This document shows, in pieces, positions 1-5,050 of a DNA stretch of 5,318 nucleotides. Under the pieces are notes generated by a model, which saw only the letters and a list, made by a program, of their open reading frames with translations, was not told where the DNA came from and did no database searches. Where the stretch lies: NCBI GenBank assembly GCA_003224995.1, contig QIAI01000005.1:6638-11955 (forward strand). Reading direction: 5' to 3'. How positions within the stretch are numbered: the stretch's first letter is position 1; every line of letters starts with the position of its first letter. Origin of the DNA: Acidobacteriota bacterium (GTDB lineage Bacteria; Acidobacteriota; Terriglobia; Terriglobales; Acidobacteriaceae). Both the position numbers and the translations under genes were made by a program.

Positions 1-609
1 GTCCATGGCGCCGTAAAACTGGCTTTCGCGCGCTAGCCCTTCCCGCCGCGTTCGCGCCTGCTGGAAATCAATGATGCCCGCTCGCAAATCGGCGTCGATG
101 CTCATCTGTTGCCCGGGCATCGCGTCCAGCGTGAAGCGTGCCGACACCTCGGCGACTCGCTCCGCGCCCTTGGTAATCACAATGAACTGCACCAGCGTGA
201 TGATCAGAAAGATCACCGCTCCGACCACGAAGTTCCCGCTCACCACGAACATGCCGAAGGCGCGGATCACTTCGCCGGCATCCGCTTTCAGCAGAATCAG
301 CCGCGTCGCCGATATATCCAGCGACAAACGGTACAGCGTCGTAATCAGTAGCAGCGTAGGGAAAGAAGCAATCTGCGTGGGACTCGAGATGTAAATCGAG
401 ACCATTAGGATCGTCACCGCGACGGTGATGTTAATGGTCAAAAAAATGTCCAGCAGGAAGGTCGGCAGCGGGACGATCATGAGCCCGATCATGACCCCGA
501 CCAGGCTGACCAGGATCAAGTCGGCAAAGCGCGTTAGAACCCCGGCGAGATTTCCTCCGAGGATCTCTTTTTGGATTTCGAGGAGCTGAGTCTGGATCTT
601 GGCGATCAT
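1..609 (-). CDS. sctV: SctV, major T3SS export apparatus protein (N-terminal part, 3' end outside window)
   Basis: This is the first 203 residues of SctV (FlhA/InvA/LcrD/HrcV family). SctV forms a nonameric ring beneath the export gate that docks substrates and chaperones and takes part in proton-driven export. The frame is open to the window edge; full proteins are about 650-700 residues, so the cytoplasmic domain is missing. Hydrophobic helices lie at about 30-49, 52-75 and 118-146. The FHIPEP family signature is intact: VAEVSARFTLDAMPGQQMS (152-170) then IDADLRAGIID, ending at RESQFYGAMD. The ATG at 607-609 is the only usable start, because an in-frame TGA lies at 634-636. Its upstream region (CCGAGAC) is a poor ribosome binding site, unlike every other gene here. 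A 142-nt gap separates it from the chaperone gene. Confidence 0.97.
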   Translation of the reverse strand, partial: MIAKIQTQLLEIQKEILGGNLAGVLTRFADLILVSLVGVMIGLMIVPLPTFLLDIFLTINITVAVTILMVSIYISSPTQIASFPTLLLITTLYRLSLDISATRLILLKADAGEVIRAFGMFVVSGNFVVGAVIFLIITLVQFIVITKGAERVAEVSARFTLDAMPGQQMSIDADLRAGIIDFQQARTRREGLARESQFYGAMD

Positions 610-708
610 GTCTCGGCCGGGACTCGCGTTTTGTCAAAAGCGCTCCTCCCGATCGGCTTATATCCCGCTCGCGAAGAGTAGTTGCGAAGTTCTAAAGTGG
701 ACGCCGGA

Positions 709-731
709 TGCCCGGCTCCGAGGAGCCGGCA
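709..731 (-). other. GC-rich hairpin between the SycD-like gene and sctV
   Basis: A perfect 8-base inverted repeat, CCGGCTCC and GGAGCCGG, lies at 712-719 and 722-729. Only two bases separate the arms, so in practice this is a 7-bp stem with a four-base loop. Two further pairs are possible outside a bulged base at 711. It begins about 20 nt downstream of the chaperone stop on the transcribed strand. No T-run follows, so it is not a standard intrinsic terminator. It could be an attenuator, an RNA processing or stability element, or chance in GC-rich spacer DNA. The rest of the spacer (610-751) holds a purine-rich GGGAGGAG at 643-650 and no convincing promoter. Confidence 0.45.
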
Positions 732-751
732 CCCGGCGTGCCCAGATTGCA

Positions 752-1270
752 TCAATTCGATTTGCTGCCTGCTTTTGCCTGTTCCTGCAAACGACTCTCA
801 ACCTGTTGCACGATCGTGTTGAGGCCGCCTACCAGAGCCCGGGCGCGATTGGCCCCGGCATCGTTGTGCCCGGGGTCCAGCTGGAACGCTTTCTCCAGTG
901 GTCCCTTCGCGTCTTCGAGCTTGCCCGCGCGCAACAGAGTTTCGCCCAAATTTGCCTGAACGCTGGGGTCATTTGGATTCAACGCTACTGCCTTTGACAG
1001 GTTTTCGTAGGCAGTTTTTAGATCCGGTGGTCGCTTGGCCAACGCCACGGCGCCCAGTCCGGCATAGCCGTAGTACGAGTGTTCGTCGAGTGCTGTCAGC
1101 CCTTTGAATACGGTCTCGGCTTCATTCATTTTGCCTTGCCGATAGAAGTTGAAGCCGATGACGGCGAGTGATTGTTCCTGGGCAGGCGTAACTCCAAGAA
1201 TCTGATTCAGAGATGCGCCATCGATCAGCCGTTGCGCCGCATTGGGCGTGGAAGATTGTTGTTGTGCCAT
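752..1270 (-). CDS. TPR protein, SycD/LcrH-type T3SS chaperone
   Basis: This encodes 172 residues with the layout of class II T3SS chaperones (SycD/LcrH/IpgC/SicA family), which bind translocator proteins in the cytoplasm through a groove formed by three TPRs. A helical N-terminal region (about 10-33) is followed by TPRs at about 34-67 (GFNFYRQGKMNEAETVFKGL), 68-102 and 103-136 (ANLGETLLRAGKLEDAKGPL), then a polar helix and a Lys/Ser tail. The phrase YRQGK.NEAE.VFKGL.ALD is the typical first SycD repeat. The length is slightly above the usual 150-168. The ATG at 1268-1270 has AAGGAG nine bases upstream, and the gene begins 36 nt after the needle-like gene's stop. No translocator gene is in the window, so the client may be the adjacent glycine-rich protein or one encoded elsewhere. 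Confidence 0.88.
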   Translation of the reverse strand: MAQQQSSTPNAAQRLIDGASLNQILGVTPAQEQSLAVIGFNFYRQGKMNEAETVFKGLTALDEHSYYGYAGLGAVALAKRPPDLKTAYENLSKAVALNPNDPSVQANLGETLLRAGKLEDAKGPLEKAFQLDPGHNDAGANRARALVGGLNTIVQQVESRLQEQAKAGSKSN

Positions 1271-1279
1271 TCTCTTTTT

Positions 1280-1285
1280 CTCCTT
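1280..1285 (-). promoter_or_regulatory. Ribosome binding site of the SycD-like gene
   Basis: AAGGAG on the minus strand lies nine bases before the ATG at 1268-1270, inside a purine-only stretch of the 36-nt spacer. It supports independent initiation of the chaperone even though its frame is the same as the upstream gene's. Confidence 0.7.
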
Positions 1286-1306
1286 TTTTCCGATTCCGAT
1301 CGTCCA

Positions 1307-1954
1307 CTAGGCGATCTTCTGAATGATCCCTTCCAGCATGTCGTCGTTCGCCTTCTCCGCAGCTGCCATAAGATTGACCATCTGCTTGTAGGCATCGATC
1401 TTCTGTTGCGCCTGCAGCATCTGCATCGGATCGCCACTCTTGGCGGCCGCCTGCATATCCTGCTGTAGCTGTCCCCAGCTCTCCTGTGGCCCACCCGCTC
1501 CGCCGGCACCCGGTGGCGTTCCGCCCCCAATCGGGCCACCACCGCCTCCGCCAGGAAATCCAGGAAGTCCAGGAAATCCCGGCAGTCCGGGCAATCCCGG
1601 GAAGCCGCCGCCGCCGAAAATGTTGCCGAACGGATTCCCCAGAACCCCACCCAGAATTCCCCCTAGATTGAAGGGAGGAGGATTTCCGGTTCCTTGCGCG
1701 GGATTAAATCCGCCAGCGTGACCCAGCAGGCCGCCCAACATGTTTGCGACCCCACCCATTTTGCCGATCTCAGGATTGGTGGCGACGAATCCCTTCACTG
1801 CTGTGGCTACAAGACTCTGTCCAGCTTGGCCGATATCGTTAAGGGCACCACCAAAGTTGCCGCTCATCGCGTCGGTTGCCGCTTTGCCCACGTTCTCAAC
1901 CGTGTTGAGCGCTCCACCCACTAAATCACCCACTGACTTTAGGGCATCTCCCAT
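1307..1954 (-). CDS. Glycine-rich T3SS needle-like protein with collagen-like segment
   Basis: This encodes 215 residues, about a quarter of them glycine, with no cysteine or arginine. Residues 1-80 are Gly/Ala-rich and mildly hydrophobic with likely amphipathic helices. Residues 83-158 are Gly/Pro-rich and include six G-(F/L)-P triplets at 117-134. Residues 158-215 are helical. The C-terminal stretch from GDPMQMLQAQQKIDAYK to the end LEGIIQKIA aligns without gaps with the C-terminus of needle subunits PrgI and YscF as I remember them, keeping the loop DP, the central Gln, Lys and Tyr, and the IIQ(K/N) ending. Needle subunits are about 80 residues, so this would be a needle domain with a long extension. 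A harpin-like or filament protein is the alternative, since harpins are also Gly-rich and Cys-free. The ATG has a strong AAGGAG six bases upstream. The gene lies between two TPR genes and ends in TAG. Confidence 0.85.
   Translation of the reverse strand: MGDALKSVGDLVGGALNTVENVGKAATDAMSGNFGGALNDIGQAGQSLVATAVKGFVATNPEIGKMGGVANMLGGLLGHAGGFNPAQGTGNPPPFNLGGILGGVLGNPFGNIFGGGGFPGLPGLPGFPGLPGFPGGGGGGPIGGGTPPGAGGAGGPQESWGQLQQDMQAAAKSGDPMQMLQAQQKIDAYKQMVNLMAAAEKANDDMLEGIIQKIA
1553..1606 (-). repeat. Collagen-like (G-F/L-P)6 coding repeat
   Basis: This is a run of six triplet repeats in the needle-like gene (protein residues 117-134), each Gly-Phe-Pro or Gly-Leu-Pro. At the DNA level it is an imperfect 9-base tandem repeat with synonymous differences between units, visible on the plus strand as repeated CCAGGAAAT/CCAGGAAGT-type units. 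A poly-glycine stretch (135-140) and PIGGGTPPGAGGAGG follow directly. Repeat length could vary between strains by slippage. Confidence 0.85.
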
Positions 1955-1960
1955 TGTTTT

Positions 1961-1966
1961 CTCCTT
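1961..1966 (-). promoter_or_regulatory. Strong ribosome binding site of the needle-like gene
   Basis: AAGGAG on the minus strand, six bases before the ATG at 1952-1954, fixes the start of the needle-like gene. It is among the closest matches to the consensus in the window, as expected for a subunit needed in many copies. Confidence 0.75.
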
Positions 1967-2040
1967 TGCAGCTTTGAATTTCGACTTGGTCCCGACTCAC
2001 TACAGTTATCGAGGTCCCCTCGGCGAAGTTGCTAGCTTCC

Positions 2041-2424
2041 TCATTGCACCCCGCTGGCCTGCATTCGCCAGGCAAGTCTTTGGGAATGATTTCGTTCGCC
2101 ATTCCGCTGCAGGATCGCCAGGTCCTGGCGAGCGTCATTCCAGCGCTTCAGTTCGCAGTAAGCCTCACATCGGCGTGCGCGAGCATCGTGGTCCGCCGGA
2201 TTCCGATTCAGCAGAAACGTCAATTCAGTGGCAGCACGCTCCGGGAAACCCAAGGCCAGGCACACTGCCGCCAAGGCCGTTCGGCAATAGGAGTTCATGG
2301 GATCGAGCGTGGTGAGCGCCTCAAAAATCACCGCCGCTTCCTGGTAGCGACCCTGACGGTAGAGTGCATACCCGCGATCCGCGAGTAGATAGATTTCCAC
2401 TGACGTCCAACCCTTCTCCGGCAT
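2041..2424 (-). CDS. Small TPR protein, probable T3SS chaperone (SctG- or SycD-like)
   Basis: This encodes 127 residues made almost entirely of TPR-type helical hairpins, at about 11-44 (ADRGYALYRQGRYQEAAVIF), 45-78 and 79-112. There is no signal peptide or membrane segment, so it should be cytoplasmic. The frame extends upstream to an ATG at 2577, but that would overlap the preceding gene by about 150 nt. The ATG at 2422-2424 is preferred: it follows the upstream TAA by 2 nt and has GAGG six bases before it. Size and fold match the YscG-type needle chaperones, which are TPR-like and about 115 residues. The first repeat instead resembles the SycD/LcrH translocator chaperones and the second TPR gene in this window. 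The adjacent needle-like gene makes a needle-chaperone role attractive, but this is inference. Confidence 0.85.
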   Translation of the reverse strand: MPEKGWTSVEIYLLADRGYALYRQGRYQEAAVIFEALTTLDPMNSYCRTALAAVCLALGFPERAATELTFLLNRNPADHDARARRCEAYCELKRWNDARQDLAILQRNGERNHSQRLAWRMQASGVQ

Positions 2425-2426
2425 GA

Positions 2427-2828
2427 TTATCCTCGCGTTACTGCGACACTCTGCGACACCATCGCATCTTCCATTTCCTGCATATCCAGCAGCATCTCCA
2501 GCATGCTCTGAACCGATTGCCCCCGCGTGTCCGCACCCGGCCCATCCGCTTGGATCGCTCCCGGGGTGTGTCTCCACAACATCGTGCGCCAGCGCATGCG
2601 CTGCGCCTCGGCATCATGCAATTCCAGGCTCTGGGGACGCGGCGGGGAGCCGATGTAGGTTCCAGTAAACGGCCTAACATCCAGGCGCAACTGCTGCTCG
2701 AAAGTGACCGGCAGTTGGACCGGCGAGGTGCGAAGGTGTTCTCGAAATGCAATTTCTGCGTCTTGCCCCGTGGGCAACTCCGGCAAGCTACCCGGTTGCA
2801 GCGCCGGAAGGGTATAGTCGACCCTCAT
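2427..2828 (-). CDS. Small T3SS-operon protein of unknown function
   Basis: This encodes 133 residues that I do not recognise. The N-terminal half is proline-rich (LPALQPGSLPELPTG, residues 7-21) and probably extended. A basic stretch lies around 77-86 (RMRWRTMLWR), then a Gly-rich linker, then an acidic, methionine-rich amphipathic helix at about 104-124 (QSVQSMLEMLLDMQEMEDAM). No signal peptide, cysteine pair or membrane segment is visible. The ATG at 2826-2828 is preceded by AGAGGA seven bases upstream and lies 21 nt after the second sctU stop (TAG 2850-2852). The TAA stop is 2 nt before the next start. Position between sctU and a TPR chaperone-like gene suggests a secreted component, a chaperone partner or an inner-rod-like protein, but no motif decides between these. 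The good ribosome binding site and operon packing support a real gene. Confidence 0.75.
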   Translation of the reverse strand: MRVDYTLPALQPGSLPELPTGQDAEIAFREHLRTSPVQLPVTFEQQLRLDVRPFTGTYIGSPPRPQSLELHDAEAQRMRWRTMLWRHTPGAIQADGPGADTRGQSVQSMLEMLLDMQEMEDAMVSQSVAVTRG

Positions 2829-2849
2829 ACCGTTTTCCTCTCTTGGTTT

Positions 2850-2936
2850 CTAAGCCTCAGCCGCAAGTTGGTAGACGAAGTTCAGGACCTCAGCCACCGC
2901 CTCGTACAAGTCCTCTGGTATGTCATGTCCAATCTA
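2850..2936 (-). pseudogene. sctU: Remnant or readthrough C-terminal tail of sctU beyond the amber codon
   Basis: Directly after the TAG that ends the 323-residue SctU frame, the same frame continues for 27 sense codons, reading IGHDIPEDLYEAVAEVLNF then VYQLAAEA, and ends at a second TAG (2850-2852). The (I/V)GxxIPEDLYEAVAEVLxFVY pattern is the hallmark C-terminus of SctU/FlhB proteins, so these codons belong to sctU. With one sense codon in place of the amber, the protein would be 351 residues, the normal family length. The tail shows no other damage. Possible causes are a recent nonsense mutation, a base-call or assembly error (GAG or CAG to TAG is one change), or readthrough. The frame itself is certain; its expression is not known. 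Confidence 0.85.
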
Positions 2937-3905
2937 CAGATCGATCAGGATATGCGCCAGTCCGATATTCCGCACCACCGGCACCTTGTGTTCTCTGGCG
3001 ACCTCAATAATCTTCAGTGCCATCGCGTCCTGCCCCTTCGCGGTGATCCGCGGCGCCTGCATCGTGGTCTCTTCGTAGCGGATGGCAATCGCCAGGTGGG
3101 TCGGATTAGCCACCACCGCGGTCGCCTTCGGAACATTGTGCGCAACGCTCCCCTGCATTAATTGATGGAACAGGTGCTTGCGCATGTGCTTCACATGCGG
3201 ATCGCCTTCCTGCTCCTTGTATTCTTGTTTGACCTCCTCCTTGCTCATCATCATTTTTTTCATGTACATCTTTTTCTGAAGCATGTAGTCGGCGGCCCCC
3301 AGCACCATAAAAACGCCGCCCACCTTGAAAAGAATGCTGCTCATCAGGCGAGCGGTCAGCGCCGCCGTCTGATCCAGTCGCATGCCCGCCGTCGGCACAA
3401 TATCCCTCAGGCTTCCTTTGATCGAGCTGTACAAAATCCAGAAAACTACACTGAACTTGATCAGATTTTTGACCAGCTCGATATAAGTGTTCGGACTGAA
3501 GAAGACATTTTTGAACCCGCTGATCGGGTTGAGCTTCTCGAATTTCGGCTTCACCACCTCCGGCGAAAATAGAACCTTCACCTGCATGAAATTCCCCGCC
3601 GCTGCCGCAATCACTAGTGCGCCCATCAAGGGAGCCGTCAGCAGGAGGAACTTCGACCAGGCATAGCCCATCCGGCCCAGCATGGCATTGAGGGGCATAC
3701 CTCCACGCATCACCTCGGGCTGGAAAAACTGCTTCATCAAGTCGCCCAGCTGCGCCACGTAGGCCGGGCCACCGGTGGTCAGCACAGCCGCCGCCGTCAT
3801 AAAGAGCAAGGCCTGGATGATGTCCTTGCTTTTGAATATCTCGCCTTTCTTGCGAGCCTCTTTAATGCGTTTCGGAGTCGGTTGTTCGGTTTTCTCTCCT
3901 GACAT
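2934..3905 (-). CDS. sctU: SctU, autoproteolytic T3SS substrate-specificity switch (ends early at an amber codon)
   Basis: This encodes 323 residues of the FlhB/YscU/EscU family. SctU sits next to the export gate and cleaves itself to switch secretion from needle parts to translocators and effectors. The start MSGEKTEQPTPKRIKEARKKG is the classic N-terminal signature. Four hydrophobic segments follow, at about 28-46, 86-106, 138-162 and 186-208, then a basic linker (KKMYMKKMMMSKEEVKQEYKE, 211-231) and the cytoplasmic domain. The autocleavage motif NPTH is intact at 267-270, with cleavage expected between N267 and P268. The ATG at 3903-3905 has GAGGAG five bases upstream. The reading frame stops at TAG (2934-2936) right after AHILIDL, although family members are usually about 350 residues. 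The missing conserved tail is encoded in the same frame just beyond (2853-2933), so the gene is interrupted late rather than naturally short. Confidence 0.96.
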   Translation of the reverse strand: MSGEKTEQPTPKRIKEARKKGEIFKSKDIIQALLFMTAAAVLTTGGPAYVAQLGDLMKQFFQPEVMRGGMPLNAMLGRMGYAWSKFLLLTAPLMGALVIAAAAGNFMQVKVLFSPEVVKPKFEKLNPISGFKNVFFSPNTYIELVKNLIKFSVVFWILYSSIKGSLRDIVPTAGMRLDQTAALTARLMSSILFKVGGVFMVLGAADYMLQKKMYMKKMMMSKEEVKQEYKEQEGDPHVKHMRKHLFHQLMQGSVAHNVPKATAVVANPTHLAIAIRYEETTMQAPRITAKGQDAMALKIIEVAREHKVPVVRNIGLAHILIDL

Positions 3906-3938
3906 TCCCGCTCCTCATTGCGCAAGGCCAAGTCGAAC

Positions 3939-4763
3939 TTAGCGAAGGTTACGTGTGAACTGCTCCACCATCTGCAGCATGTCGGCGAAATACCCGGGCA
4001 TGCGGTTCAGAATGTACCCCAGTGCAAACAGCACCACCACCAATCCCAGCAGCGCTTTTACCGGCTGGCTTTCCGTATGTACACGGATTCCCGAGGCCAC
4101 CTTGCCGATCATCCCGAAACTGACGTCCACCAGAAACAAGGCGAGCAAGGCGGGCGCGCTGAGCTGCAATGCAATTCGTATGCTTTCGCTGGTGTAGTGC
4201 GCCATCTGTTCCATGCCGGCCAGCGTTCCAACGCTGAACTTAGGAAACTCCAGCAGCGGCACATTGTGAAAACTGGTAGCCAGTGCCTTCACAAACAACA
4301 AGTGCCCGTTCAGCACCAGGAAAAGCACGAGCGCTGCCTGCAGTTGTAGCTGCCCTAGCAGTGAAACGTTGGTCTCCAGTTGTGGGGCCAAAAATGTCGC
4401 CTGGCTCATTCCGCGGCTGTAATCCATCATCGCCCCAGCCATTTGCACGCTCTGAAATACCAGTTGCGACAGGAAGCCAATGGTCGCTCCGATCACCGCT
4501 TCCTTCACCAGCAAGCCCACCACCCGCAACCCATTCAAGTCGCCCAGGTTCGAATCAGGAGCCACGCTCGTGTACAGCAACGCGCTGATCACGACCGCCA
4601 GCCCGACCTTGATTCTCCCCGCGACCGAACGCCCTCCGAGGAAAGGTGTGAGGGAAAAGGCCGTAGCCAGCCGGGCAAATATCAGTCCGAACAACACGAG
4701 GAATGTATTGATCTCGGTGTGGATCCCCAGGTTCGCCAGCACGCGCTGCAACGCAACCAACAT
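3939..4763 (-). CDS. sctT: SctT, T3SS export gate protein
   Basis: This encodes a 274-residue inner-membrane protein of the FliR/YscT/HrcT (SpaR) family. SctT contributes one subunit to the helical SctR5-SctT1-SctS4 export gate. Length is typical (about 260-275). Hydrophobic segments lie at about residues 20-42, 52-66, 80-108, 140-162, 198-220 and 236-252. Family landmarks are the early ARLATAFSLTPFLGG segment (30-43), a conserved KE at 87-88 within the helix KEAVIGATIGF, and the late block APALLALFLVDVSFGMIGK (203-221) followed by QPVKALLGL (233-241). The ATG at 4761-4763 has GAGGA seven bases upstream, overlapping the sctS TGA stop. The stop is TAA, and 33 nt separate it from sctU. No defects are seen. 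Confidence 0.96.
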   Translation of the reverse strand: MLVALQRVLANLGIHTEINTFLVLFGLIFARLATAFSLTPFLGGRSVAGRIKVGLAVVISALLYTSVAPDSNLGDLNGLRVVGLLVKEAVIGATIGFLSQLVFQSVQMAGAMMDYSRGMSQATFLAPQLETNVSLLGQLQLQAALVLFLVLNGHLLFVKALATSFHNVPLLEFPKFSVGTLAGMEQMAHYTSESIRIALQLSAPALLALFLVDVSFGMIGKVASGIRVHTESQPVKALLGLVVVLFALGYILNRMPGYFADMLQMVEQFTRNLR

Positions 4764-4773
4764 GTGGCTGTCC

Positions 4774-5040
4774 TCAGCGTACCGTCGGGATGCTTTCCAT
4801 CAGCATGACGGTAAACTTCACCGCCTGCGCCAGAATCCACGGCCCCATGATGGCAATCGTAATGAAAACCCCCGTGAGCTTCGGGACATAGCTCAGCGTT
4901 TGGTCCTGGATCTGCGTCGTAGCCTGGAAGATCGATACCACCAGCCCGATCAGCATGCTGGCCAGCATCGGCCCCGCGGAAAGCTGCAGGATCATGACCA
5001 ACCCTTCGCGCAATATCCGGGTGATTGCCTCGGGATTCAT
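4774..5040 (-). CDS. sctS: SctS, small T3SS export gate protein
   Basis: This encodes an 88-residue protein of the FliQ/YscS/HrcS family. Four SctS copies wrap around the SctR-SctT assembly and close the inner-membrane secretion channel. The length is the normal family length. There are two hydrophobic hairpin helices, at about residues 13-37 and 54-83, joined by the diagnostic polar loop QATTQIQDQTLSYVPK (about 39-54). The ATG at 5038-5040 is preceded by GAGGAGG five bases upstream. That Shine-Dalgarno sequence includes the sctR stop codon (TGAGGAGG), so translation is probably coupled to sctR. The TGA stop is 10 nt before the sctT start. Nothing is odd in the sequence. Confidence 0.97.
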   Translation of the reverse strand: MNPEAITRILREGLVMILQLSAGPMLASMLIGLVVSIFQATTQIQDQTLSYVPKLTGVFITIAIMGPWILAQAVKFTVMLMESIPTVR

Positions 5041-5050
5041 TTCCGCCTCC

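Noticed and set aside
431..637. Minus-strand 68-codon frame starting at TTG 635-637 as a real gene.
   Set aside because: It has a good ribosome binding site, but its Arg/Pro/Asp-rich product overlaps the certain sctV sequence for nearly all its length and looks like a frame shadow. The start signal is kept as a finding.
632..664. Promoter elements ahead of sctV: TTGACA at 632-637 and TATAAG near 659-664 on the minus strand.
   Set aside because: The TTGACA has no -10 match at 16-18 nt and lies at the gene start. The TATAAG has no -35 match at proper distance. They are also in the wrong order to pair with each other.
2010..2022. Small hairpin CGAGG-loop-CCTCG in the 86-nt spacer before the needle-like gene.
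   Set aside because: The stem is only five base pairs with a three-base loop and no T-run, which is too weak to call a terminator or regulatory element.
1740..2315. Long plus-strand open frames across the window, for example 1740-2315, 2517-3161 and 4480-5124.
   Set aside because: They lie opposite well-supported minus-strand T3SS genes, have no recognisable domains or ribosome binding sites, and are expected in GC-rich DNA.
2425..2577. Extension of the small TPR gene upstream to the ATG at 2575-2577, giving 178 residues.
   Set aside because: The extra 51 residues overlap the preceding gene in another frame and have odd Gly/Ala/His-rich composition with no TPR character. The ATG at 2422-2424 has its own ribosome binding site and normal operon spacing.
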